NCBI GenBank assembly: GCA_036825155.1
Contig: DAISYU010000095.1
Location: 1 to 12,612, forward strand
Length of the DNA: 12,612 bases
Origin: DSAD01 sp036825155
GTDB lineage: Bacteria; Desulfobacterota; Desulfomonilia; UBA1062
Direction of reading: 5' to 3'
Of the stretch, positions 5,376 through 11,493 are shown in pieces. The position numbers and the translations under genes are program-made. The notes under the pieces were generated by a model that was not told the DNA's origin, searched no databases, and worked only from the letters and a program-made list of their open reading frames with translations. The stretch's first letter is position 1; each line of letters opens with the position of its first letter.

Positions 5376-7319
5376 ATGAGAATTGGCTTAAAGGCAAAGT
5401 TTATGATTCCTATCCTGTCATTGGTGATCGTGTGTCAGGGCATTGCCGGTATCATCATCTTCAGTTCTTCACGGGTAGCTCTCCAAAAGTCCGTGAACGA
5501 ACAGCTCACCAGTACTGCGGAGTCCACCAGCAAACTCATGTACAACTGGCTTGAGGCTGCCCGGCGGGAAGTGCAGATCTGGGGAGGAGATTCCAACATA
5601 AAGTCCTTGTTGATGAATCCTTCTGATCGAGATCTGATGCAGGGGGTTGCCAATGAACGGCTCAAGGAAATCAAGAGCAGATACCCTCACTATGAGATCA
5701 TCAACGTGGTGGATACCGCGGGCGATGTCGTGGCCTCTTCACAGCCGGAGGTCATCGGCAAGTTCAATGTTAATGGACGGTCCTATTTTCATGATTCCAT
5801 GAAGGGAGAGGTTGTTCTTTCGGACGCCCTGCAGAGCAAGTCCACCGGGGAGCCGGTATTCGTGGTTTCCTCGCCGATAAAGGACAGCAGCGGCGTGATT
5901 GGAGTAATCTTCGGGGCTGTCAGACTCTATGCCTTCAGTGAGGAATTCATCGATCCCATACGCGTAGGTGAAAACGGGTATGCCTATCTCTGCAACAGCG
6001 AAGGCCTCACCCTGGCCCACAGGGACAAGTCCACGGTCTTTAATGTAAACATCAAGGACACGGATTTTTTCCAGGAGATGCGCCGGGCCGACAAGGGTCA
6101 ACTTACGTATGATTTCATGGGGACCCCCCAGATGGTGGCCTTTGTGAAGAATAAGATGACTGGCTGGTACCTGGGCGTGGTTGCTATCGAGGACGAGGTC
6201 TATGCCTCTGTAGGCAATATTGCCACCACGAGCTTCGTGACTGCACTGGTCATTATCGCTCTCCTGGTGGGCATGATCGCGTATCTCACCCGCAGATTCA
6301 TCATTCGTCCCATCAACCAGGTGGCTGAAGGGCTCAAGGAGGCGGCTCAAGGCGACGGCGATCTGAGTATGCGGCTCGAAGTGATGAGTAAAGACGAGGT
6401 GGGAGAACTGGCCAGCTGGTTCAATGCCTTTATCGGGAACCTGGAGAAGATCATCACCAAGGTCAAGCAGACAGCGTTGATGGTGGATACTGCGACGCAG
6501 GAAGTATCCTGCGGTGTCCAGGGACTCTCACAGATGACCCAGGAACAGGCCTCAGCCATCGAAGAGGTTGCGGCAACGGTGGAGGAGATGACATCCACCA
6601 TCAAGGAGAATGCCGAGAGTGCCAAAGACGGCCAGGTGAAGACGAGAGAAATGGTTGATCTTGCCAACAAGAGCGGCGAGATATCCAGGGAATTGATCCA
6701 CAGCATGGAGGACATATCAGCGGTCTCCAGGAAGATCGGCGATATCGTGGTGACGGTCAATGAAGTGGCGTTTCAGACCAATCTGCTCGCCCTCAATGCA
6801 GCGGTCGAGGCGGCACGTGCCGGAGAACACGGCAAGGGATTTGCCGTGGTGGCAGGGGAAGTACGGGCCCTTGCGCAGCGTTCGGCCGACTCGTCAAAGC
6901 AGATCAAGGAGCTTATCGAGGATACGGTCAGCAAGATCAGCGCCGGTGATGAAATGGTAAAGCGGACCGGTGATTCCATGAGCCAGATCATAGTTACCAT
7001 CGAACAGCTCTCGCAGGCCATGGAGGAGATCACTGCATCATCTTCCGAACAGGCGCGCGGGATTGACGAGCTGAATCGCGCCATCTCCCAGATTGACTCT
7101 ACCACACAGCAGAACGCCTCCACGGTGGAAGAGCTCGCTTCCACGTCGGAAAGGCTGCAGACCGAAGCCAATGAGATGGCGATGGATGTGGAACACTTCA
7201 AGGTGTCTTCAGATATCCAGCGCGGATTCACCACGCAATCGGTAAGTACGAATCACAGGAAAGCATCCAAGAAGGAACCGGCCAAGGTCACGGACATGGA
7301 TAATTTCGAAGAATTCTAG
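5376..7319 (+). CDS. methyl-accepting chemotaxis protein with a dCache-type sensor
   Basis: An inner-membrane chemoreceptor that signals to CheA/CheW. With the start at ATG 5376 the product has 647 residues. Order: TM1 (about 6-29), periplasmic dCache-like sensor (about 30-282, with GRSYFHDSMKGEV and GEPVFVVSSPI), TM2 (about 284-305), HAMP (about 306-360, RPINQVAEG...DEVGELASWFN), then a long cytoplasmic coiled coil whose tip holds the invariant FQTNLLALNAAVEAARAGE (about 466-484). The last five residues NFEEF (643-647) match the aromatic pentapeptide that tethers CheR, after a flexible linker. I preferred 5376 because GAGAGGAG (5363-5370) precedes it with 5-nt spacing; the in-frame ATG 5361 would include that site in the gene. 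The sensor has RSYF where amino-acid-binding dCache domains usually have RxWY, so no ligand is predicted. Confidence 0.92.
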   Translation: MRIGLKAKFMIPILSLVIVCQGIAGIIIFSSSRVALQKSVNEQLTSTAESTSKLMYNWLEAARREVQIWGGDSNIKSLLMNPSDRDLMQGVANERLKEIKSRYPHYEIINVVDTAGDVVASSQPEVIGKFNVNGRSYFHDSMKGEVVLSDALQSKSTGEPVFVVSSPIKDSSGVIGVIFGAVRLYAFSEEFIDPIRVGENGYAYLCNSEGLTLAHRDKSTVFNVNIKDTDFFQEMRRADKGQLTYDFMGTPQMVAFVKNKMTGWYLGVVAIEDEVYASVGNIATTSFVTALVIIALLVGMIAYLTRRFIIRPINQVAEGLKEAAQGDGDLSMRLEVMSKDEVGELASWFNAFIGNLEKIITKVKQTALMVDTATQEVSCGVQGLSQMTQEQASAIEEVAATVEEMTSTIKENAESAKDGQVKTREMVDLANKSGEISRELIHSMEDISAVSRKIGDIVVTVNEVAFQTNLLALNAAVEAARAGEHGKGFAVVAGEVRALAQRSADSSKQIKELIEDTVSKISAGDEMVKRTGDSMSQIIVTIEQLSQAMEEITASSSEQARGIDELNRAISQIDSTTQQNASTVEELASTSERLQTEANEMAMDVEHFKVSSDIQRGFTTQSVSTNHRKASKKEPAKVTDMDNFEEF

Positions 7320-7333
7320 TGTATGAGCAGTAT

Positions 7334-7377
7334 GGTCGGTGGTGAACCTTCCTACGTAACAGGAATCACCACCGGCC
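7334..7377 (+). terminator. terminator-like hairpin after the chemoreceptor gene
   Basis: GGTCGGTGGTGA (7334-7345) pairs with TCACCACCGGCC (7366-7377), 12 bp with one T-G pair, and an inner TTCCT/AGGAA extends the fold. The stop of the receptor gene is 15 bp upstream. The following TCTACCTTCTTT is T-rich but broken, so termination may be partial. Confidence 0.6.
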
Positions 7378-7465
7378 TCTACCTTCTTTGAGCCCGGGGC
7401 GGGAATGTCCCTGTGATCCCCTGATCTAAAAGCTGCAGATCTTTTCCGTCAGTTTTGCGGGTTTA

Positions 7466-7499
7466 AAAGCTGCCGTGTCTCCTGTCCGGCGGCAGCTTT
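7466..7499. terminator. second terminator-like hairpin
   Basis: AAAGCTGCCG (7466-7475) pairs perfectly with CGGCAGCTTT (7490-7499) over a 14-nt loop, followed by GTTTGTC. It is almost symmetric, with As before and Ts after, so it could work on both strands. It ends 9 bp before the TTGACA of the next promoter, insulating the ACT gene from the receptor gene. Confidence 0.55.
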
Positions 7500-7507
7500 G
7501 TTTGTCG

Positions 7508-7534
7508 TTGACAGGGCGGCGGATTCAGTATAAT
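7508..7534 (+). promoter_or_regulatory. promoter of the tandem-ACT gene
   Basis: Perfect consensus boxes TTGACA (7508-7513) and TATAAT (7529-7534), with a short 15-nt spacer. The start is expected near 7541, giving a leader of about 97 nt. The short spacer would lower basal activity and is typical of promoters helped by an activator, though no binding site is evident. A weak GGCAG/CTGCC dyad (7595-7612) lies in the leader; I recognise no riboswitch. Confidence 0.6.
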
Positions 7535-7637
7535 TCGCCTCTCAAGAAAGGCTTCATTTCAATTCAACCGTGAACATGTCACAGAAATACACGAGGCAGG
7601 AAGTTGACTGCCGAACCGGGATGGAGAATAGCAATTC

Positions 7638-8192
7638 ATGAAAAAATTCATCATTTCAGTCTTGGGTGAAGACAGTCCCGGCATCATTGCCGCGGTCTCC
7701 AGGGTTCTCTATGAACAGGACTTTAACATCGAGGATGTGAGCCAGACCATCCTGCAGAATCAGTTCTCCTGTTTTTTCATCGTGACCGGCCCTGAACACG
7801 TCTTACCCGGGAACCTGGTCAAGGCGCTGCAGGAGAGTACAGAGGTCTTCAATCTCCTGTTCAATGTTCGCGATCTGGGGGACGACACAGTGCCTCATGC
7901 AACGCCTGAGAGCGAATCCTTTGTGGTCACTACCCGCGGGCCTGACCGTAAAGGCCTGGTGTCAGGAATCACAGAGGTTTTTGCCGCGTATACTGTGAAT
8001 GTGATCCAGCTCCGTGCTGTGTTTCGGGGAGGCGACGAGCCGGGCAACAACATCATGATCTACGAAGTGGACATCCCCCTGGCTACTGACCAGAAGGAAT
8101 TGCGGCAGGCTTTGTGTGCAAAAGCCCAGGAACTGGGCCTGGAGATAAGCATCCAGCACAAGAACATTTTTGAAGCCATGAACAGGATCTGA
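7638..8192 (+). CDS. tandem ACT-domain regulator, GcvR-like
   Basis: A 184-residue cytoplasmic protein made of two ACT domains, about 1-85 (ISVLGEDSPGIIAAVSRVL) and about 93-175 (VVTTRGPDRKGLVSGITEVF). ACT domains bind amino acids or similar ligands. GcvR of E. coli has this architecture and represses the glycine cleavage operon through GcvA, but no gcv gene or LysR-type partner is in the window, so the function is not assigned. There is no DNA-binding domain, so any regulatory action would need a partner protein. GGAG at 7623-7626 lies 11 nt before the ATG. The next gene is the UPF0210 protein, 110 bp away; ACT plus UPF0210 pairs recur in many bacteria, which suggests a shared role. Confidence 0.85.
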   Translation: MKKFIISVLGEDSPGIIAAVSRVLYEQDFNIEDVSQTILQNQFSCFFIVTGPEHVLPGNLVKALQESTEVFNLLFNVRDLGDDTVPHATPESESFVVTTRGPDRKGLVSGITEVFAAYTVNVIQLRAVFRGGDEPGNNIMIYEVDIPLATDQKELRQALCAKAQELGLEISIQHKNIFEAMNRI

Positions 8193-8245
8193 GCAAGAAG
8201 GACACGCTGTCCGGTATTGACACTGCGTGTCATAAGATGCGAGTG

Positions 8246-8269
8246 AAACCGGTCTTTCAGACCCGGTTT
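8246..8269 (+). terminator. hairpin between the ACT and UPF0210 genes
   Basis: AAACCGGTCT (8246-8255) pairs with AGACCCGGTTT (8259-8269), 10 bp with one bulged G and a 3-nt loop, followed by only one or two Ts. A smaller inverted repeat GACACGC/GCGTGTC lies just upstream (8201-8207, 8225-8231). I see no clear promoter for the next gene, so this may set the ratio of the two products by partial termination or mRNA processing. Confidence 0.4.
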
Positions 8270-8302
8270 TAACTACGCGGGAGACAAGGATAGAAAAACG
8301 AT

Positions 8303-9676
8303 ATGTTTACCCATGGAGAAATTCTCTCGGTACTGGAAATGCTGCGCAACGAGCATCTCGACCTGCGCACCGTGACCCTGGGGCTCAGTCTTCTGGATTG
8401 TGCCAGTGACGATATCAAACGATTCCGGTCCAGGATCTACGACCGCATCACCTCTACAGGTGAAAACCTGGTGGCAGTCTGTGACCTGGTGGGTGAGAAG
8501 TACGGTATCCCGGTGGTCAACAAACGGATCTCGGTCAGCCCCATTGCCGTTGCAGCGGCGCCGTTCGGTACCGAAGAGATGGTTGCCATAGCCCAGACCC
8601 TGGATGAGGCGGCCCGGGCTATCAATGTGGATTTCCTGGGGGGATTCTCCGCATTGGTGGAAAAGGGAACAGCCCGGGGCGACAGGGCACTGATAGATGC
8701 CCTGCCGCAGGCCCTGGCGTCCACCGAGAGGGTCTGTGCCTCCATCAATGTGGCCACCACCCGTGCCGGCATCAATATGGATGCCGTGCTGCTCATGGGG
8801 CGGCAGATCAAGGCTGCTGCAGAACTTACCTCGGACCGTGACGGTATCGCCTGTGCCAAGCTGTGTGTCTTTGCCAACATCCCGCAGGATGTGCCGTTCA
8901 TGGCAGGGGCCTATCTCGGGGTGGGCGAACCTGACAAGGTCATCAATGTCGGCGTCAGCGGACCCGGGGTTGTGAAAAAGGCCATCGACCGCATGGTGGC
9001 GGACAATCCGGATGCTGATCTGGGCCGTATCACCGAACTGATCAAACGCACGGCCTACAAGGTGACCCGCGTGGGCGAGCTTATCGGCCGTGAGGTTGCA
9101 GAGATCCTTGGAGTCCCCTTCGGGGTGGTGGACCTGTCCCTGGCCCCCACACCCAATGTGGGTGACAGCGTAGGGGAGATCTTCCAGAGCCTGGGGCTGA
9201 ACAGCATCGGCGTCCCCGGAACAACGGCGGCGCTCGCCATGCTCAACGATGCGGTGAAAAAAGGCGGTGCCTTTGCCAGTTCCAATGTGGGGGGCCTCAG
9301 CGGGGCGTTCATCCCTGTCAGTGAGGACCTCAATATCTCCAAGTCTGCAGAGGAAGGCACCCTGTCCCTGGAGAAGCTGGAGGCCATGACCAGTGTCTGC
9401 TCGGTGGGTCTGGACATGGTGGCCGTGCCCGGAGACATTACCGCGGAGACGCTCTCTGCCGTCATTGCCGACGAGATGGCCATCGGCGTCATCAACAAGA
9501 AGACCACTGCGACCCGCATTATCCCTGTTCCGGGGAAAAAGGCGGGTGAGCGTGCCAGCTTCGGAGGCCTTCTGGGTGAATCCGTTATCATGCAGGTCAA
9601 CAACGCCCAAGGCGACAACCCCTTTATCCGCCGCGGCGGACTGATCCCTGCCCCGATCCACAGCCTGACGAATTGA
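8303..9676 (+). CDS. UPF0210 / PFL family protein (DUF711)
   Basis: A 457-residue cytoplasmic protein of the full family length. Family landmarks: the N-terminal segment GEILSVLEMLRNEHLDLRTV, VNKRISVSP at about 73-81, NVATTRAGINMDAVLLMG in the middle, GVGEPDKVINVGVSGPG, and the C-terminal RGGLIPAPIHSL. The name PFL reflects a predicted fold relation to pyruvate formate-lyase; I see no glycyl-radical loop, so radical chemistry should not be assumed. The function is unknown. It follows the ACT regulator by 110 bp and probably shares its transcript. The ribosome-binding site AAGGA (8286-8290) is 12 nt from the ATG, rather far. Confidence 0.9.
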   Translation: MFTHGEILSVLEMLRNEHLDLRTVTLGLSLLDCASDDIKRFRSRIYDRITSTGENLVAVCDLVGEKYGIPVVNKRISVSPIAVAAAPFGTEEMVAIAQTLDEAARAINVDFLGGFSALVEKGTARGDRALIDALPQALASTERVCASINVATTRAGINMDAVLLMGRQIKAAAELTSDRDGIACAKLCVFANIPQDVPFMAGAYLGVGEPDKVINVGVSGPGVVKKAIDRMVADNPDADLGRITELIKRTAYKVTRVGELIGREVAEILGVPFGVVDLSLAPTPNVGDSVGEIFQSLGLNSIGVPGTTAALAMLNDAVKKGGAFASSNVGGLSGAFIPVSEDLNISKSAEEGTLSLEKLEAMTSVCSVGLDMVAVPGDITAETLSAVIADEMAIGVINKKTTATRIIPVPGKKAGERASFGGLLGESVIMQVNNAQGDNPFIRRGGLIPAPIHSLTN

Positions 9677-9685
9677 TTTAAAAAA

Positions 9686-9855
9686 CCAGGCAGGACAGGA
9701 CATTGGGTTCATGATCCAAGACAGAAGGCAGAGCGAGCCCGCCAGCTCGTGATCCCAGGCATCAGGCTTCGCTTTCAGCTATGCCCGACACGGAAGGGAA
9801 AAACAAAAAGAAGATATTCACCGCATCCGGCTTCGCTTACAGCTATGCCAGGACA
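9686..9855. repeat. repeat cluster left of the FRG gene
   Basis: CCAGGCAGGACAGGAC at 9686-9701 is repeated exactly at 11056-11071, on the other side of the FRG gene. Two copies of the GCTTCG family follow at 9763-9790 and 9829-9855. The text after the first copy (ACGGAAGGGAAAAACAAA) resembles that after the copy at 11097-11122. A small hairpin CGAG/CTCG also lies in the cluster near 9734-9749. The cluster therefore forms imperfect long direct repeats with 11032-11140. Confidence 0.65.
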
Positions 9856-9876
9856 AGGAGGCGCAGGGGACGCTGA

Positions 9877-9900
9877 GATTGAAAAACCATTTTTCCAATC
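9877..9900. terminator. A/T-rich hairpin after the UPF0210 gene
   Basis: GATTGAAAAA (9877-9886) pairs with TTTTTCCAATC (9890-9900), with one bulged C and a 3-nt loop. It is 200 bp downstream of the UPF0210 stop and is the only terminator-like fold seen there. The stem is weak and has no following T-run, so this is tentative. Confidence 0.3.
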
Positions 9901-9979
9901 GGAAGACTTCGATATGAGAAAGAAATACTTTTTAAGCTAACGACCTGATCCTAGGCTCTTGCAAGGATTGATTGTTTTT

Positions 9980-10033
9980 ATGAGAGCGGTTTTACCGCGA
10001 TGAAAAAATATCGCACCTGAAGGTGCTCCCACA
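9980..10033. repeat. tail-to-tail pair of REP-like hairpins (BIME-like)
   Basis: The first unit has the stem GCGGT-ttt-ACCGC (9986-9998) after the head ATGAGA, then GAT. The second is in opposite orientation: ATCGC, then the stem GCACCT-ga-AGGTGC (10013-10026), then the head TCCCAC. Both match the scheme GTGGGAGC-stem-GCGAT seen at the ends of the elements at 5120-5146 and 11156-11180. This is the arrangement of bacterial interspersed mosaic elements, which are spread by REP-associated tyrosine transposases in other bacteria. No such transposase is in the window. Confidence 0.75.
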
Positions 10034-10088
10034 GCTGCTTTCATGCAGCCATTTGCATGGAGGTTTTTTAATCAAGGCAGTTTTTACA

Positions 10089-10234
10089 TCTGCCTGGATT
10101 CATGATCAAACTTGTTCGTCCTGCCTGAGATCTTGTGCCACAAATCCTGTTCTGCCTGGTTTCATGTGCCCTCCTGCTCGATTCTTTCGATTCACATTTT
10201 TTTCATTGGAACTTGTTCGTCGTATCAGTATACT
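10089..10234 (+). promoter_or_regulatory. promoter region of the FRG gene with direct repeats
   Basis: TTGGAA (10206-10211), a 17-nt spacer and TATACT (10229-10234) form the promoter; the start is expected at about 10241-10242, on the ATG itself. There is no Shine-Dalgarno sequence, so the message may be leaderless. Upstream, TCTGCCTGG-(A/T)-TTCATG occurs twice (10089-10104, 10151-10166) and AACTTGTTCGTC twice (10109-10120, 10210-10221), the latter overlapping the -35 box. They could be operators for a repressor or remnants of a local duplication. Confidence 0.45.
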
Positions 10235-10241
10235 GGTATGC

Positions 10242-11027
10242 ATGAATACCGTACGCATCAGCAGCTGGAATGATTTGCAGGAAGAACTCTTTGAAGATGC
10301 ATGGAACGAGGAGATCGGCCGCTTCCGCTCGCGCTACGCCTTTCGCGGGCTCTCCGATGCAGGCTACGCGCTGGAGACCACCATCATGCGCCTGGGCGGA
10401 GACTATGCTGAGCTTGAACACCACATCCTGCGCAACTTCAGCAAGTATGCCCACCGCAACGTGGTGCAGACCGATTCGGTCTGGCACTGGCTCTCGGTGG
10501 CCCAGCACTACGGCCTGCCCACCCGGCTCATGGACTGGACCTATTCCCCCTTTGTGGCTATGCACTTTGCCACCGCCAATCTCGAGCGGTTCGACTGCGA
10601 CGGGGTGATCTGGGCGGTGAACTACCTCAAGGTCCATAAGCTTCTGCCGGACCATCTTCGCAATGTGCTCGACGAGGAAGGGGCCAATGTCTTCACCGTA
10701 AAGATGCTCTCGGAGACCATGGAATCACTGCATGAACTGGACACGCTCGAAGAGCGGGATTTCGTGATCTTCTTCGAGCCGCCCTCCATCGACGACCGGA
10801 TTGTCAACCAGTTCGCCTTCTTCTCGGTCATCTCCAACCCGCGTCTTGTGCTGGACCACTGGCTCCAGAAACACCCTGATGTCTGGCGGAAGATCATCAT
10901 CCCGAAAGAACTCAAATGGGAGATCCGCGACAAGCTCGACCAGGGCAATGTCACCGAACGCGTTCTGTTTCCGGGCCTGGACGGCCTGAGCCGCTGGCTG
11001 AAGCGACACTACAGCCCGAGGATGTGA
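10242..11027 (+). CDS. FRG-domain protein
   Basis: The product has 261 residues from ATG 10242. The family-naming F-R-G is at 34-36 (YAFRGLSDAGY), followed by the conserved core AQHYGLPTRLMDWTYSPFVAM (about 87-107), DGVIWAVNYL (about 120-129) and EPPSIDDRIVNQFAFFSV (about 179-196). FRG domains are of unknown biochemistry and often occur in accessory or mobile DNA; a role in defence or as a toxin is only inference. An upstream start at 10023 in the same frame is rejected because it would translate through the REP-like repeat and the promoter, giving an unlikely Cys- and Phe-rich leader. No partner gene is adjacent. It is flanked by repeats on both sides. Confidence 0.85.
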   Translation: MNTVRISSWNDLQEELFEDAWNEEIGRFRSRYAFRGLSDAGYALETTIMRLGGDYAELEHHILRNFSKYAHRNVVQTDSVWHWLSVAQHYGLPTRLMDWTYSPFVAMHFATANLERFDCDGVIWAVNYLKVHKLLPDHLRNVLDEEGANVFTVKMLSETMESLHELDTLEERDFVIFFEPPSIDDRIVNQFAFFSVISNPRLVLDHWLQKHPDVWRKIIIPKELKWEIRDKLDQGNVTERVLFPGLDGLSRWLKRHYSPRM

Positions 11028-11055
11028 ACAAGGGCGAGCCTGTTAGCTTAAAATC

Positions 11056-11122
11056 CCAGGCAGGACAGGACTTGAGGAACAAGACCCCAGTCATCCCGCT
11101 TCGTCTTCGACTACGCAGGACA
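11056..11122. repeat. repeat cluster right of the FRG gene
   Basis: CCAGGCAGGACAGGAC at 11056-11071 duplicates 9686-9701, and a GCTTCG-family copy lies at 11097-11122 (ending CTACGCAGGACA), followed by GGGAAGGGAAAA as on the left side. It begins 28 bp after the FRG stop and runs up to within 35 bp of the inverted element copy B. Confidence 0.65.
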
Positions 11123-11155
11123 GGGAAGGGAAAAGAACAAAGAACTGAAAAAATC

Positions 11156-11398
11156 TATGTGGGAGCGGTTTTCAGCCGCGATCAGTAAATTTACACCGAT
11201 CTCAAAGCGCTACAGGGATGCAGAGAAAAGACATTATTATTTAGCGAGAGATAGAGACAAATAATCGGATCTGATCACATTGGCATTTTCTCAGGCATAG
11301 GTTTTCTCTGCTTTTTCCAATACTCCAATACTCCAGTACTCCATTTCCTCATTACTCCACTACTCCGGATATCTTCCATCTCGAGCTGCCTTGCAAAA
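11156..11398 (-). repeat. 243-bp dispersed element, copy B (inverted)
   Basis: Reverse complement of the element at 4902-5146. The REP-like hairpin end is at 11156-11182 and the other end (CTGCCTTGCAAAA) at 11386-11398. The octamer array is at 11312-11367. Read in element orientation it is CGGAGTAG, TGGAGTAA, TGAGGAAA, TGGAGTAC, TGGAGTAT, TGGAGTAT, TGGAAAAA. It also has seven units, but a different order from copy A. A minus-strand frame covering part of it is not accepted as a gene. Confidence 0.8.
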
Positions 11399-11406
11399 CC
11401 TGACCC

Positions 11407-11435
11407 TTGCCATGTAAAGGAGATTGCAATATATC
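11407..11435 (+). promoter_or_regulatory. candidate promoter of the 4Fe-4S protein gene
   Basis: TTGCCA (11407-11412), a 17-nt spacer and TATATC (11430-11435) form a reasonable sigma-70-like promoter, starting 9 bp beyond the end of repeat copy B. The leader would be about 50 nt. If copy B inserted here, it stopped just short of the -35 box. Confidence 0.4.
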
Positions 11436-11493
11436 CATGAGAGAAGCTCATACCATTTGATGATGTAATAATTGCTGTATCGAGGAGGACTCC

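Noticed and set aside
7541..7637. Leader of the ACT gene as a glycine riboswitch.
   Set aside because: Suggested only by the GcvR-like product; the leader is about 97 nt and I see no glycine aptamer core.
10023..10241. Upstream extension of the FRG gene in the same frame.
   Set aside because: It would translate a REP-like hairpin and the promoter; the family core begins shortly after ATG 10242.
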